DNA of 48,658 nucleotides from positions 1-48,658 of the forward strand of contig URAD01000013.1 in NCBI GenBank assembly GCA_900545745.1, in the 5' to 3' direction. Position numbers and translations under genes: made by a program. The notes under the pieces were generated by a model. It ran no database searches and was not told the DNA's origin. It worked only from the letters and a program-made list of their open reading frames with translations. The stretch is from an uncultured Collinsella sp. GTDB taxonomy: Bacteria; Actinomycetota; Coriobacteriia; Coriobacteriales; Coriobacteriaceae. This document shows positions 41,618 to 48,658 of the stretch, one piece after another. Numbering within the stretch: position 1 is the first letter of the stretch; each line of letters begins with the position of its first letter.

Positions 41618-41973
41618 CCGCGGTCTCGTCCTACATCGCTTACGCGCGGGCACTCAACAGGCTGGGTTGGACGCCGGCCGAGTTTATGGTGGCGGAGTCG
41701 TTTGTCGTGCGCCTGCGCGGCATGCTGGGACGGCGTCCGGTTGCCGCCAACGGCCTGCCACTCGTCATGGCGTTTCCACGCTGCTCTTCGGTCCATACGT
41801 GTTTTATGGCCTATCCCATCGACATCGCCTTCATCGATGCACGCGGCAATATCCTCGCGCGCTACGAAAACGTATGTCCTTGGTGTATGTGCTCCTGCCC
41901 CGGCGCCTGGGCGGTATTGGAACGCCCTTCAATCCTCGCTACACCTCCCGCCCTCCAACAAGTGCCGGCGTAA
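41614..41973 (+). CDS. DUF192 family protein
   Basis: The 119-aa product matches DUF192, small proteins with a compact beta-rich fold and no known activity. The core reads VRLRGMLGRRPV, then CSSVHTCFMAYPIDIAFID with the HTxxM-like HTCFM and its F-I-D strand, then VCPWCMCSCPGAWAVLE, where four Cys in a short run are unusual. The GTG at 41614 overlaps the previous stop (GTGA) and has GGGGG upstream; ATG 41593 is a less likely start. It is the last gene of the Tad operon. DUF192 genes often lie near Tad loci, so a linked role is plausible but unproven. Confidence 0.82.
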   Translation: MTAVSSYIAYARALNRLGWTPAEFMVAESFVVRLRGMLGRRPVAANGLPLVMAFPRCSSVHTCFMAYPIDIAFIDARGNILARYENVCPWCMCSCPGAWAVLERPSILATPPALQQVPA

Positions 41974-42032
41974 GAGATTGGCGACAGCGGACTTTCGTCA
42001 TACGAAATTGGGTAAGATGGAGGAGAAGGTGC

Positions 42033-42299
42033 ATGGATGTTGAGATCCATCCGAACGCCAAAAAACACTTGACGGAAAAGCAGGTACTAGGTGCCTGGTT
42101 CGCGGTTACTGAGTGCATTCGCCGCGAGTCGGAGGACGAGCCGCCGAGATGGCTTGCCATTGGATGGCTTCCAGATGGTCGAAGTGTGGAACTTGTTGCG
42201 GTCGAACTAATTCGTGGATGGCTCATTATTCATGCTCTGTCTCCGGTTCAGAAGAAATTCTGGCAAGAGATCGAGCGAGCTCGGCAGAGGGGTCGATGA
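42033..42299 (+). CDS. Putative toxin of a type II toxin-antitoxin pair
   Basis: The 88-aa product looks like a small RelE/BrnT-like fold protein. It has a short N-terminal helix (IHPNAKKHLTEKQVLGAWFA), then WLAIGWLPDGRSVELVAVEL and a C-terminal WLIIHALSPVQKKFWQEI, in the spacing of BrnT/HigB-like ribonucleases. I cannot name the family with certainty. GGAGGAGAAGG lies just before the ATG. It ends in overlap with the next gene, an RHH antitoxin, which is the main reason for calling it a toxin. It lies 59 nt after the DUF192 gene. Confidence 0.6.
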   Translation: MDVEIHPNAKKHLTEKQVLGAWFAVTECIRRESEDEPPRWLAIGWLPDGRSVELVAVELIRGWLIIHALSPVQKKFWQEIERARQRGR

Positions 42300-42583
42300 T
42301 GGGCAAGACGTATACGGCCGCTAATGGTCAGGTTGTAACGGATGAAATGATTGACGCGTGGTGCGAGTCGTACGAGCGCGGAGAGTTACCGGATGGCGAA
42401 CACACCGTTGGTGGGATCGTGCATGGACGGCCCCCGCTCTCAGGTGAGGGGACGGCAACGCTGTCGGTCAAGATTCCTCTGGGAATGAAGGAGGCCATTC
42501 GTCGACGGGCGGCTGCCGAGGGGATGACGCCAAGTGAGTTTGCCCGTGCGGCTCTGAGCGAAAAACTTCTTGCTGCCGACTGA
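42299..42583 (+). CDS. RHH-domain antitoxin
   Basis: The 94-aa product has a helical N-terminal half (GKTYTAANGQVVTDEMID, acidic) and a ribbon-helix-helix DNA-binding C-terminus (LSVKIPLGMKEAIRRRAAAE, then MTPSEFARAALSEKLL). The RHH half binds the operator and the other half neutralises the toxin, as in CopG-type antitoxins. The start overlaps the preceding stop codon; ATG 42299 has GAGGGG about 6 nt upstream, and ATG 42296 is the alternative. The order toxin then antitoxin is like HicAB and BrnTA. Confidence 0.8.
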   Translation: MGKTYTAANGQVVTDEMIDAWCESYERGELPDGEHTVGGIVHGRPPLSGEGTATLSVKIPLGMKEAIRRRAAAEGMTPSEFARAALSEKLLAAD

Positions 42584-42646
42584 TGCCTCTGACGTGCCGA
42601 TTTATAGAACCGAGGCTGTGCTCAAAAACTTTTTTAAAATTCTCGG

Positions 42647-42674
42647 TTGACCGGAACGCGTCCTTGGTTATACT
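42647..42674 (+). promoter_or_regulatory. Promoter of tRNA-Phe
   Basis: TTGACC (42647-42652), a 16-nt spacer and TATACT (42669-42674) lie 33 nt before the mature tRNA. This indicates that the tRNA is not part of the upstream operon. Confidence 0.8.
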
Positions 42675-42706
42675 AATCAAGCCTTGAAACAAGGCACACC
42701 TCAAAT

Positions 42707-42779
<73 letters not shown>

Positions 42780-42792
42780 CCTTGAATTGACT

Positions 42793-42822
42793 AGGACCTC
42801 TGCAAAGGGGTCCTTTTCTTTT
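42793..42822 (+). terminator. Terminator of tRNA-Phe
   Basis: AGGACC (42793-42798) and GGTCCT (42809-42814) form a short stem ending in CCTTTTCTTTT. The gap to 43067 holds a weak inverted pair, ACAGAC/GTCTGT (42963-42968, 42978-42983), a TATACT (42997-43002) and a small TGCAGGC/GCCTGCA stem near 43032-43048 before the GH5 gene. Confidence 0.8.
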
Positions 42823-43067
42823 ATGTGGACCCGCGGAAAATGCATCCCAGTCTTTTGCGAAAAACGGGGCGCGCTTTCCGGCGCTTACTTCCGACGTGCG
42901 TGCACATCTCGGCGCGCCATCTCGGGCCCGCTCAGACATTCCTCCCACTTTCGCGCCACTTTACAGACCGTTCGGTCGTCTGTCCGCACGCGCGGGTATA
43001 CTCAAAACGATACTTTTCCTATGCAATACGATGCAGGCTCGGCCTGCACGATCCGAAGGGGGCAGTG

Positions 43068-44129
43068 ATGGAGAGGATACTCGGCGTTAATCTCTCTGGC
43101 TGGTTTATTCCCGAGCCTTGGGTGACCCCGTCGCTATACGCGGCGACCGGTGCATCCAATGCGGCCGAGCTGCAGGAGGCCATGGGCACCGCCGCCTATA
43201 ACGAGCGCATGCGCCGTCATTACGAGACGTTTGTGAGCGAGGATGATTTCCGTCGCATGGCGCAGATCGGCCTCAACGCCGTGCGCCTGCCGGTGCCTTG
43301 GTATGCCTTTGGCTCACAGGAGTCCGATGCCTCCTACATCTCGGTTGTCGATTACATCGACCGCGCGATTGAGTGGGCTGCCAAGTACAACATTCGCGTG
43401 CTGCTTGACCTGGCGACTGTGCCCGGTGGCCAGGGCGATTCCAACGATTCGCCCGCCACGCCGGAGGCTGTTGCCGAGTGGCATTCGTCCACTAACGGCC
43501 GCCATGTCGCACTCGACGTGCTCGAGCGCTTGGCCGAGCGTTACGGCGAGGCCGAGAGCCTGCTGGGCATTGAGCTGCTGGATACGCCGCAGATGAGTGT
43601 CCGCAAGAGCCTCTTCACCATGACGGATGGCATTCCGGCGCACTACCTGCGCAACTTCTATCGCGACGCCTATGAGCTCGTCCGTTCGTATATGCCCGAG
43701 GATAAGATCGTCGTCTTTTCGTCTTCGGGGCATCCCAGCGAGTGGAAGCATTTTATGCGCGGCGCCAAGTACAAGAACGTCTACATGGACCTTCACCTGT
43801 ACCATTACCGCGACGAGCATGCGCTCGACATCACGAGCCCCCGCGGGCTGACGACGGCGATTTCGCGTAACAAGCGCGAGCTTAAAGAGGCGATTTCGAC
43901 TGGGTTCCCCGTGCTGGTGGGCGAATGGTCGGGCGCGGCGATCTTTGCCAACTCGTCGGTTACGCCCGAGGGCCGCAATGCCTACGAGCGCGTGTTTATC
44001 GCCAACCAGCTGGCTTCGTTTGCGCCGGCTGCCGGTTGGTTCTTCCAAACGTGGAAGACCGAGAAGCGCATTGCAGCATGGGACGCCCGCGCGGCGCTCG
44101 GTACGCTCGAGCGCGGCATGATTGAATAG
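43068..44129 (+). CDS. GH5-like glycoside hydrolase, acid/base residue replaced
   Basis: The 353-aa product aligns with GH5 beta-glucanases, closest in motif to exo-1,3-beta-glucanase-type enzymes. Seen in order are GVNLSGWFIPEPWVTPSL (residues 6-23), FRRMAQIGLNAVRLPVPW, and DLHLYHY. The nucleophile motif is VLVGEWSGA (Glu286), and the last one is GWFFQTWKTE. At the acid/base site the usual N-E-P of GH5 is replaced: GIELLDTP has Asp172 and Thr173 where Asn and Glu are expected. Retaining hydrolysis may therefore be lost. No signal peptide is visible, so it is probably intracellular. ATG 43068 follows AAGGGGGC. It lies 6 nt before rsmI. Confidence 0.82.
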   Translation: MERILGVNLSGWFIPEPWVTPSLYAATGASNAAELQEAMGTAAYNERMRRHYETFVSEDDFRRMAQIGLNAVRLPVPWYAFGSQESDASYISVVDYIDRAIEWAAKYNIRVLLDLATVPGGQGDSNDSPATPEAVAEWHSSTNGRHVALDVLERLAERYGEAESLLGIELLDTPQMSVRKSLFTMTDGIPAHYLRNFYRDAYELVRSYMPEDKIVVFSSSGHPSEWKHFMRGAKYKNVYMDLHLYHYRDEHALDITSPRGLTTAISRNKRELKEAISTGFPVLVGEWSGAAIFANSSVTPEGRNAYERVFIANQLASFAPAAGWFFQTWKTEKRIAAWDARAALGTLERGMIE

Positions 44130-44135
44130 GTTGAT

Positions 44136-45014
44136 ATGACGCAAAACAGCGCCCATACGGGCAAACTCTATGTGGTCGGCACGCCCATCGGCAACCTGGG
44201 CGACCTGTCCCCGCGCGTTGGCGAGGCCTTTGCCGCTGCCGATGTCATCTGCTGCGAAGACACGCGCGTGACGTCAAAGCTGCTGATGCACCTGGGCATT
44301 TCCAAGCCGCTTGTCCGTTGCGACGAGAATGTGATCGCCAGCCGCGCCACCGGCCTGGTCGACCGTCTGCTGGCGGGGGAGACCCTCGCCTTTGCCTCGG
44401 ACGCCGGCATGCCGAGCGTGTCCGATCCCGGCCAGGCGCTGGTCGAGGCGGCGCGTGAGGCCGATGTGCCCGTCGAAGTTGTTCCCGGGCCCTCTGCTTG
44501 CGTCACGGCGCTCGTTTCGTCCGGCATTCCCTGCGAACATTTTTTCTTCGAGGGCTTTTTGGGTCGAAAGCGCGGCGACCGCGTGCGCCGTTTGCAGCGC
44601 CTTGCCGTGGTTCCCGGCGCACTCATCTTCTACGAGTCTCCACATCGCATCGTGGCGACGCTCGAGGCTGTGGCAGAGGTTTTTCCCCAGCGTGAGGTTG
44701 CCGTCTGCCGCGAACTTACCAAGCTGCACGAGGAGGTCTTGCGCGGGCCCGCCGCCCAGCTCGCCGAGGAGCTGCGTGCTCGCGGCGAGGTGAAGGGCGA
44801 GATTGCGCTGGTCATCGCGCCGCCGAGCGAGGACGAGGAGGCCGGTATCGTGCCGGTTGGCGCCGCGGCAGCGGATCCCGACGAGGCCCTGCGCGAGGAT
44901 ATCCGCGCCGCGCTCGAGGAGGGGGAGCCCGCGTCTGCGGTGGCCAAGCGCCTGTCTCAGAAGTATTCGCGCCGCAAGCGCGATGTCTATGCCATGGTGC
45001 TCGATATGCAATAG
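44136..45014 (+). CDS. rsmI: 16S rRNA (cytidine-1402-2'-O)-methyltransferase
   Basis: RsmI methylates the ribose of C1402 in the 16S rRNA decoding centre. The 292-aa length is normal. Motifs of the tetrapyrrole methylase fold are clear: LYVVGTPIGNLGDLSPR (11-27), AADVICCEDTRVTSKLL, ASDAGMPSVSDPG (about 88-100), VPGPSA and FEGFLGRKRGDR. The C-terminal helices carry a KYSRRKRDVY segment. It starts 6 nt after the GH5 gene, so the two may share a transcript, though the functions look unrelated. metG follows after 69 nt. Confidence 0.95.
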   Translation: MTQNSAHTGKLYVVGTPIGNLGDLSPRVGEAFAAADVICCEDTRVTSKLLMHLGISKPLVRCDENVIASRATGLVDRLLAGETLAFASDAGMPSVSDPGQALVEAAREADVPVEVVPGPSACVTALVSSGIPCEHFFFEGFLGRKRGDRVRRLQRLAVVPGALIFYESPHRIVATLEAVAEVFPQREVAVCRELTKLHEEVLRGPAAQLAEELRARGEVKGEIALVIAPPSEDEEAGIVPVGAAAADPDEALREDIRAALEEGEPASAVAKRLSQKYSRRKRDVYAMVLDMQ

Positions 45015-45083
45015 ATGGAGGATATCCAGCCCTTGCGCTAGAATCATCCCCTGTATGCAACGTTTTTCTGGAGGACAAACCCC

Positions 45084-46685
45084 ATGGATCAAAGCAAGCC
45101 TTCGTTCTTTATCACGACGCCCATCTACTACGTCAACGCCGATCCGCACCTGGGCACGGCTTATTCCACCATCATCGCCGATGTTCAGGCTCGCTATCGT
45201 CGCTCCGCCGGCTATAACGTCAAGTTCCTGACCGGCATGGACGAGCACGGCGAGAAGGTCGCCGAGGCCGCAGCCAAGCATGGCATGACGCCGCAGGAGT
45301 GGACCGACAGCCAGGCTCCGCACTTCAAAGAGCTTTGGAGCAAGCTCGAGATTTCCAACGACGACTTCATCCGCACCACCGAGCCGCGCCAGCATCATGC
45401 CGTGCAGTACCTGTGGGAGCGCATGAAGGAGTCCGGCTACCTGTATAAGGGCAGCTACGACGGCTGGTATTGCGTGCCTGACGAGACCTACTTTACCGAT
45501 ACGCAGGTCCAGAAGGGCGACGAGGAGTACGGCAGCGTCGGCCAGCACCTGTGCCCCGACTGCCACCGTCCGCTTGAGCGCGTGCAGGAGGAGTCCTACT
45601 TCTTTAAGCTTTCCGCCTTCCAGGACAAGCTGCTCAAGCTTTATGACGAGCACCCCGACTTTGTCGAGCCCGCGTTCCGCATGAACGAGGTGCGCAGCTT
45701 TGTCGAGGGCGGCCTTAACGACCTTTCCGTGAGCCGCACGAGCTTTGACTGGGGCATTCAGGTCCCGTTTGACGAGGGTCACGTGACCTACGTGTGGTTC
45801 GATGCGCTGCTCAACTATATGACGGCCGTCGGCTACGGTGTCGACACCGACGAGGCGCGTGCCGAGCTGGCCTATCGCTGGCCCGCGCAGTTCCACATCG
45901 TGGGTAAGGACATCATCCGCTTCCACTGCGTCATTTGGCCCGCCATGCTCATGGCCATCGGCGAGGCTCTGCCCGAGCACGTCTTTGCCCACGGCTTCCT
46001 GACCGTGCGCAATGCCGAGACTGGCAAGGCCGAGAAGATGTCCAAGAGCCGTGGCAACGCTATCGCTCCGCAGGACGTTATCGACATGTTGGGCGTTGAG
46101 GGCTATCGCTACTACTTCATGACCGACGTCGTCCCCGGCACCGACGGTGCCATCAGCTTCGATCGCATGGAGCAGGTCTACAACGCCGACCTGGCCAACA
46201 GCTGGGGCAACCTTATCTCGCGTTCGCTCAACATGAGCGGCAAGTACTTTGACGGTTGCGCGCCCGCCAAGCCCGCGTCGTTCGATGCGTTCGACAACCC
46301 GCTGGCAAAGATTGCCGACGGTTTGGTCGAGCGCTACATGGCCAAGATGGACGTGCTCGATTACGGTGGAGCCAAGGACGAGGTCATGGAGCTCATCCAC
46401 GCCGCCAACCACTACATCGAGGACTCCGAGCCTTGGGCACTTGCCAAGGACGAGGCCAAGGCTGACGAGCTGGCGTTTGTGATCTACAACCTGCTCGAGG
46501 CCATCCGCATTGCCGCTCACCTGCTGATGCCGCTCATGCCCCAGACTTCTGCCGAGGCTCTGCGCCGCCTGTCCTGCGAGGACGAGGCCGCGAGCGACGA
46601 CCTCAAGGGCATTTGCGCTTGGGGCCTGCTTGCTGGTGGTCAGCCCGTCGAGAAGGGCGATCCGCTGTTCCCGCGTCTGGGCTAA
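45084..46685 (+). CDS. metG: Methionyl-tRNA synthetase
   Basis: MetG charges tRNA-Met, including the initiator. The 533-aa product has the class I motifs TTPIYYVNADPHLGTAYS (HIGH variant) and KAEKMSKSRGNAI (KMSKS, about residue 318). The connective region has only one CxxC (LCPDCHRPLERV), so a single zinc site is incomplete, as in the short-type MetRS. It ends after the anticodon helix bundle and lacks the C-terminal Trbp111-like dimerisation domain. GGAGG lies 8 nt before the ATG. It sits between rsmI and rsmA, and a terminator at 46725-46760 follows. Confidence 0.96.
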   Translation: MDQSKPSFFITTPIYYVNADPHLGTAYSTIIADVQARYRRSAGYNVKFLTGMDEHGEKVAEAAAKHGMTPQEWTDSQAPHFKELWSKLEISNDDFIRTTEPRQHHAVQYLWERMKESGYLYKGSYDGWYCVPDETYFTDTQVQKGDEEYGSVGQHLCPDCHRPLERVQEESYFFKLSAFQDKLLKLYDEHPDFVEPAFRMNEVRSFVEGGLNDLSVSRTSFDWGIQVPFDEGHVTYVWFDALLNYMTAVGYGVDTDEARAELAYRWPAQFHIVGKDIIRFHCVIWPAMLMAIGEALPEHVFAHGFLTVRNAETGKAEKMSKSRGNAIAPQDVIDMLGVEGYRYYFMTDVVPGTDGAISFDRMEQVYNADLANSWGNLISRSLNMSGKYFDGCAPAKPASFDAFDNPLAKIADGLVERYMAKMDVLDYGGAKDEVMELIHAANHYIEDSEPWALAKDEAKADELAFVIYNLLEAIRIAAHLLMPLMPQTSAEALRRLSCEDEAASDDLKGICAWGLLAGGQPVEKGDPLFPRLG

Positions 46686-46724
46686 GACGCAGCGCGCCAT
46701 ATCGGCAATTTGCTGTTTAGCTGT

Positions 46725-46760
46725 AAGGGCATGGCCGCCACGGTCCATGCCCTTTTGTTT
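46725..46760 (+). terminator. Terminator of metG
   Basis: AAGGGCATGG (46725-46734) and CCATGCCCTT (46745-46754) form a 10-bp stem with a 10-nt loop, followed by TTGTTT. Confidence 0.85.
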
Positions 46761-46792
46761 CAAGACGCCGCCATCATGCTAAGGAGGCAACC

Positions 46793-47653
46793 ATGACAAC
46801 TTCGCCTTTGGCAAACCCCACGGCCACCAGGGAGCTGCTGGAGGAGTTTGGCCTTGCGACCAAGCATCGCCTGGGCCAGAACTTCCTGATCGACAACCAT
46901 GTAATTGAGCGCATTTGCGAGCTTGCCGAGCTTGCAGGCGATGAGCGCGTGCTCGAGGTTGGTCCGGGCGTTGGTACGCTCACGCTTGCGCTGTTGCAGG
47001 AGGCGGCGTGCGTCACGTCGATCGAGGCCGATCCCGAGCTCGAGCCGGTGCTCGATGCTCACGCCGCCGACTACGCCAACTTCCGCTTTATCATGGGCGA
47101 CGCGCTTAAGGTGGGCCCGGAGCAGATTGAGCAGGCCGCCGGCGGTGAGCCGACGGTATTTGTCGCGAACTTGCCCTATAACGTGGCGGCGACAATCATC
47201 TTGCAGTTCTTCCAGACGATGCCCGCGCTCAAGCGTGCCGTCGTCATGGTGCAAAAGGAGGTTGCCGATCGCATTGCCGCAGTGCCGGGCAACAAGACCT
47301 ATGGCGGCTATACGGCAAAGCTCGGCCTGTATGCGCAGGTGACGGGTCGCTTTGAGGTGCCGCCGCGTTGCTTTATGCCGGCGCCGCACGTGGACTCGGC
47401 CGTCGTGCGTATCGACCGCGTTGACGGCGTGGTGCCCGAAGGACTCGACCGCGAGTTTGTGGCCCGCGTGATTGATGCTGCATTTGCTCAGCGTCGCAAG
47501 ACCATTCGCAACTCCATGAGCGCCAACGGCTTTGCCAAGGACGTGCTCGATGCCGCCTTTGAGGCTTGCGGTATCGCATCCACCACGCGCGCCGAGACGC
47601 TCGATGTTGCCGACTTTGTCCGCCTGGCCCAGGAGCTAATCCATGACGCTTAA
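46793..47653 (+). CDS. rsmA: 16S rRNA (adenine-1518/1519-N6)-dimethyltransferase
   Basis: RsmA (KsgA) dimethylates two adenines near the 16S rRNA 3' end. The 286-aa product has the family motifs HRLGQNFLID (24-33), VLEVGPGVGTLTLAL (SAM-binding, about 53-67), ADPELEPVLDA (acidic loop) and FVANLPYNVAATII (NLPY catalytic, about 125). The C-terminal RRKTIRNSMSANGFA helps bind rRNA. AAGGAGG lies 7 nt before the ATG. It overlaps tatD by 11 nt and is probably co-translated with it. Confidence 0.96.
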   Translation: MTTSPLANPTATRELLEEFGLATKHRLGQNFLIDNHVIERICELAELAGDERVLEVGPGVGTLTLALLQEAACVTSIEADPELEPVLDAHAADYANFRFIMGDALKVGPEQIEQAAGGEPTVFVANLPYNVAATIILQFFQTMPALKRAVVMVQKEVADRIAAVPGNKTYGGYTAKLGLYAQVTGRFEVPPRCFMPAPHVDSAVVRIDRVDGVVPEGLDREFVARVIDAAFAQRRKTIRNSMSANGFAKDVLDAAFEACGIASTTRAETLDVADFVRLAQELIHDA

Positions 47654-48560
47654 TGCCGAACGCGTGACGTTTACCAAGAAAAAGAAGACGGTTGCTTGTC
47701 CCGTGCCCTTGGCGCCGCTTGCCGACACGCATGCGCATCTGCTTTCGTTTTGGGGCAAAGAAGTGCCCGAGACGCTCGTGCGCGCCAAAGCCGCGGGCGT
47801 CGACCTGTTGGTGACGATGTTCGACCCCATCGCTGACAAACGCAGCGTGACGGACTATAGCGACTGGCTCGTGCGCGAAATTCTGCCGATGCAGGATATC
47901 CCTCAGATCAAGTATCTTGCCGGCGTGCATCCGTATGGTGCGCCGGACTATACCGACGACGTTCACGCGCAGGTCGTTGCCGCACTCGATGACCCCTTAT
48001 GCGCCGGTATTGGCGAAATCGGCCTGGACTACCACATGGACTATGACGACGATATCGCGCCGGCACCCCATAACGTGCAGATTGACTGCATGACGCGCCA
48101 GCTCGAGCTTGCCGTGTGCCGTAACGTGCCGGTGGAGCTGCACCTGCGTCACGAGGACTCGGATGGGGAGCGCACCTCGCACGTTGATGCGTACAACGTG
48201 CTTCGTGAGGTGGGCGTGCCCCAGGCCGGTTGTGTGCTGCACTGTTTTGGCGAGGACCGCGCCACGATGGAGCGCTTTGTGGAGCTGGGCTGCTATATCG
48301 CCTATGGTGGTGCGGCCACCTTTAAGCGCAACGACGACGTGCGCGAGGCATTTGCGGCAACCCCACTCGATCGAATTTTGTTCGAGACGGATTGCCCGTA
48401 TATGGCTCCAGAGCCCATCCGCGGTCTTGAATGCGAGCCCGCAATGATCTCCATTACGGCAAGCGCGCTGGTTAACGACCGTGTCGATCGCACGGGTGAG
48501 GACGCCGAAACAATCGTGCAAGCCGCTTGGGAGAATGCCTACAAACTTTTTCAAAAATAG
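47643..48560 (+). CDS. tatD: TatD family metal-dependent hydrolase
   Basis: The 305-aa product is a TatD-type amidohydrolase fold with reported DNase activity in family members. Metal ligands are visible: LADTHAHLLS (His26, His28 region), GIGEIGLDYHMD (Glu and His), ELHLRHE, VLHCFGEDRATM and LFETDCPYMAPEP. It is a little longer than E. coli TatD because of a 20-residue Lys-rich N-terminal tail (FTKKKKTVACPV). The ATG lies inside the end of rsmA (11-nt overlap). A promoter for tRNA-Leu begins 4 nt after its stop codon. Confidence 0.92.
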   Translation: MTLNAERVTFTKKKKTVACPVPLAPLADTHAHLLSFWGKEVPETLVRAKAAGVDLLVTMFDPIADKRSVTDYSDWLVREILPMQDIPQIKYLAGVHPYGAPDYTDDVHAQVVAALDDPLCAGIGEIGLDYHMDYDDDIAPAPHNVQIDCMTRQLELAVCRNVPVELHLRHEDSDGERTSHVDAYNVLREVGVPQAGCVLHCFGEDRATMERFVELGCYIAYGGAATFKRNDDVREAFAATPLDRILFETDCPYMAPEPIRGLECEPAMISITASALVNDRVDRTGEDAETIVQAAWENAYKLFQK

Positions 48561-48563
48561 TTC

Positions 48564-48592
48564 TTGCGTTCGTGGTGGCGCTCCGTTATTCT
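48564..48592 (+). promoter_or_regulatory. Promoter of tRNA-Leu
   Basis: TTGCGT (48564-48569), a 17-nt spacer and TATTCT (48587-48592) lie just before the tRNA gene at 48604. Confidence 0.75.
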
Positions 48593-48603
48593 AATTCCTG
48601 CAC

Positions 48604-48658
48604 GCGGGCGTGGCGGAATTGGCAGACGCGTACGGTTCAGGTCCGTATGGGGGCAACC
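48604..48658 (+). tRNA. tRNA-Leu (CAG), 3' end beyond the window
   Basis: The acceptor start GCGGGCG, the D arm TGGCGGAATTGGCAGACGC and an anticodon loop TTCAGGT between TACGG and CCGTA give anticodon CAG (Leu). The long variable arm begins (GGGGGCAACC) before the sequence ends, typical for Leu. The 3' half lies outside the window. Confidence 0.92.

Noticed and set aside
44274..46763. 829-aa open frame on the minus strand across rsmI and metG
   Set aside because: It spans two well-supported genes in antisense and shows no family motif.

Overview
The window looks like chromosomal DNA of a high-GC Gram-positive anaerobe of the Coriobacteriia, most likely Collinsella or a close relative. I infer this from codon bias, from a Phe-specific T-box in front of pheST, from a Gram-positive Tad/Flp pilus operon without a secretin, and from the family mix. 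No rRNA or named marker confirms the genus.

Layout. (1) 1-2.1 kb: the 3' end of a homoserine acyltransferase gene (metA), then on the minus strand 5-formyl-THF cyclo-ligase and a hicAB toxin-antitoxin pair with a palindromic operator. A repeat-rich, gene-free stretch follows (2.04-2.37 kb). (2) 2.4-10.4 kb: a large M16C peptidase, then an accessory block. The block holds an AlbA_2/Schlafen-type regulator behind clustered GAGAGAT repeats, an HNH nuclease, a small zinc-ribbon protein, a DUF5710 protein and one unrecognised ORF. (3) 10.7-17.8 kb: tRNA-Val(GAC), an EamA/DMT exporter, a DUF4012 envelope protein, glmM, and an M32 carboxypeptidase on the minus strand. (4) 17.9-22.0 kb: a tRNA-Phe-sensing T-box riboswitch with terminator, then pheS and pheT, separated by a long hairpin. 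(5) 22.1-25.9 kb: a three-gene ECF metal transporter (M/N fusion, Q, O) behind a near-perfect NikR-type operator, which points to nickel, then a zinc-dependent phospholipase C-like protein. (6) 26-32.2 kb: pyruvate kinase (minus), a Ca2+-type P-type ATPase whose ribosome binding site lies in an inverted repeat, and the ribosome-assembly GTPase rsgA. (7) 32.4-42.0 kb: a tightly overlapping Tad pilus operon: cpaB, tadZ, tadA, tadB, tadC, a Flp pilin, a membrane-anchored unknown, three small pilin or TadE-like proteins, a TadG-like protein and a DUF192 protein. (8) 42.0-42.8 kb: a second toxin-antitoxin pair and tRNA-Phe(GAA). (9) 43.1-48.7 kb: a GH5-like protein lacking the usual acid/base Glu, then rsmI, metG, rsmA and tatD, and a tRNA-Leu(CAG) cut by the window edge.

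How genes work together. Genes 32383-41973 form one apparent transcription unit building a type IVc pilus: an ATPase pair (TadA motor, TadZ localiser), a TadB/TadC platform and several pilin-like substrates. No prepilin peptidase (TadV) is encoded in the window. The ECF genes form one membrane complex. pheS and pheT encode the two subunits of one synthetase and share T-box control. rsmI, metG, rsmA and tatD are a housekeeping run. The most interesting points are the altered GH5 active site, the shared E-[ED]-x-A-Q-[GAS]-T-[TV]-E signature in four pilin-like proteins, the predicted NikR operator, the putative autoregulatory repeats before the AlbA_2 gene, and several large intergenic inverted repeats.
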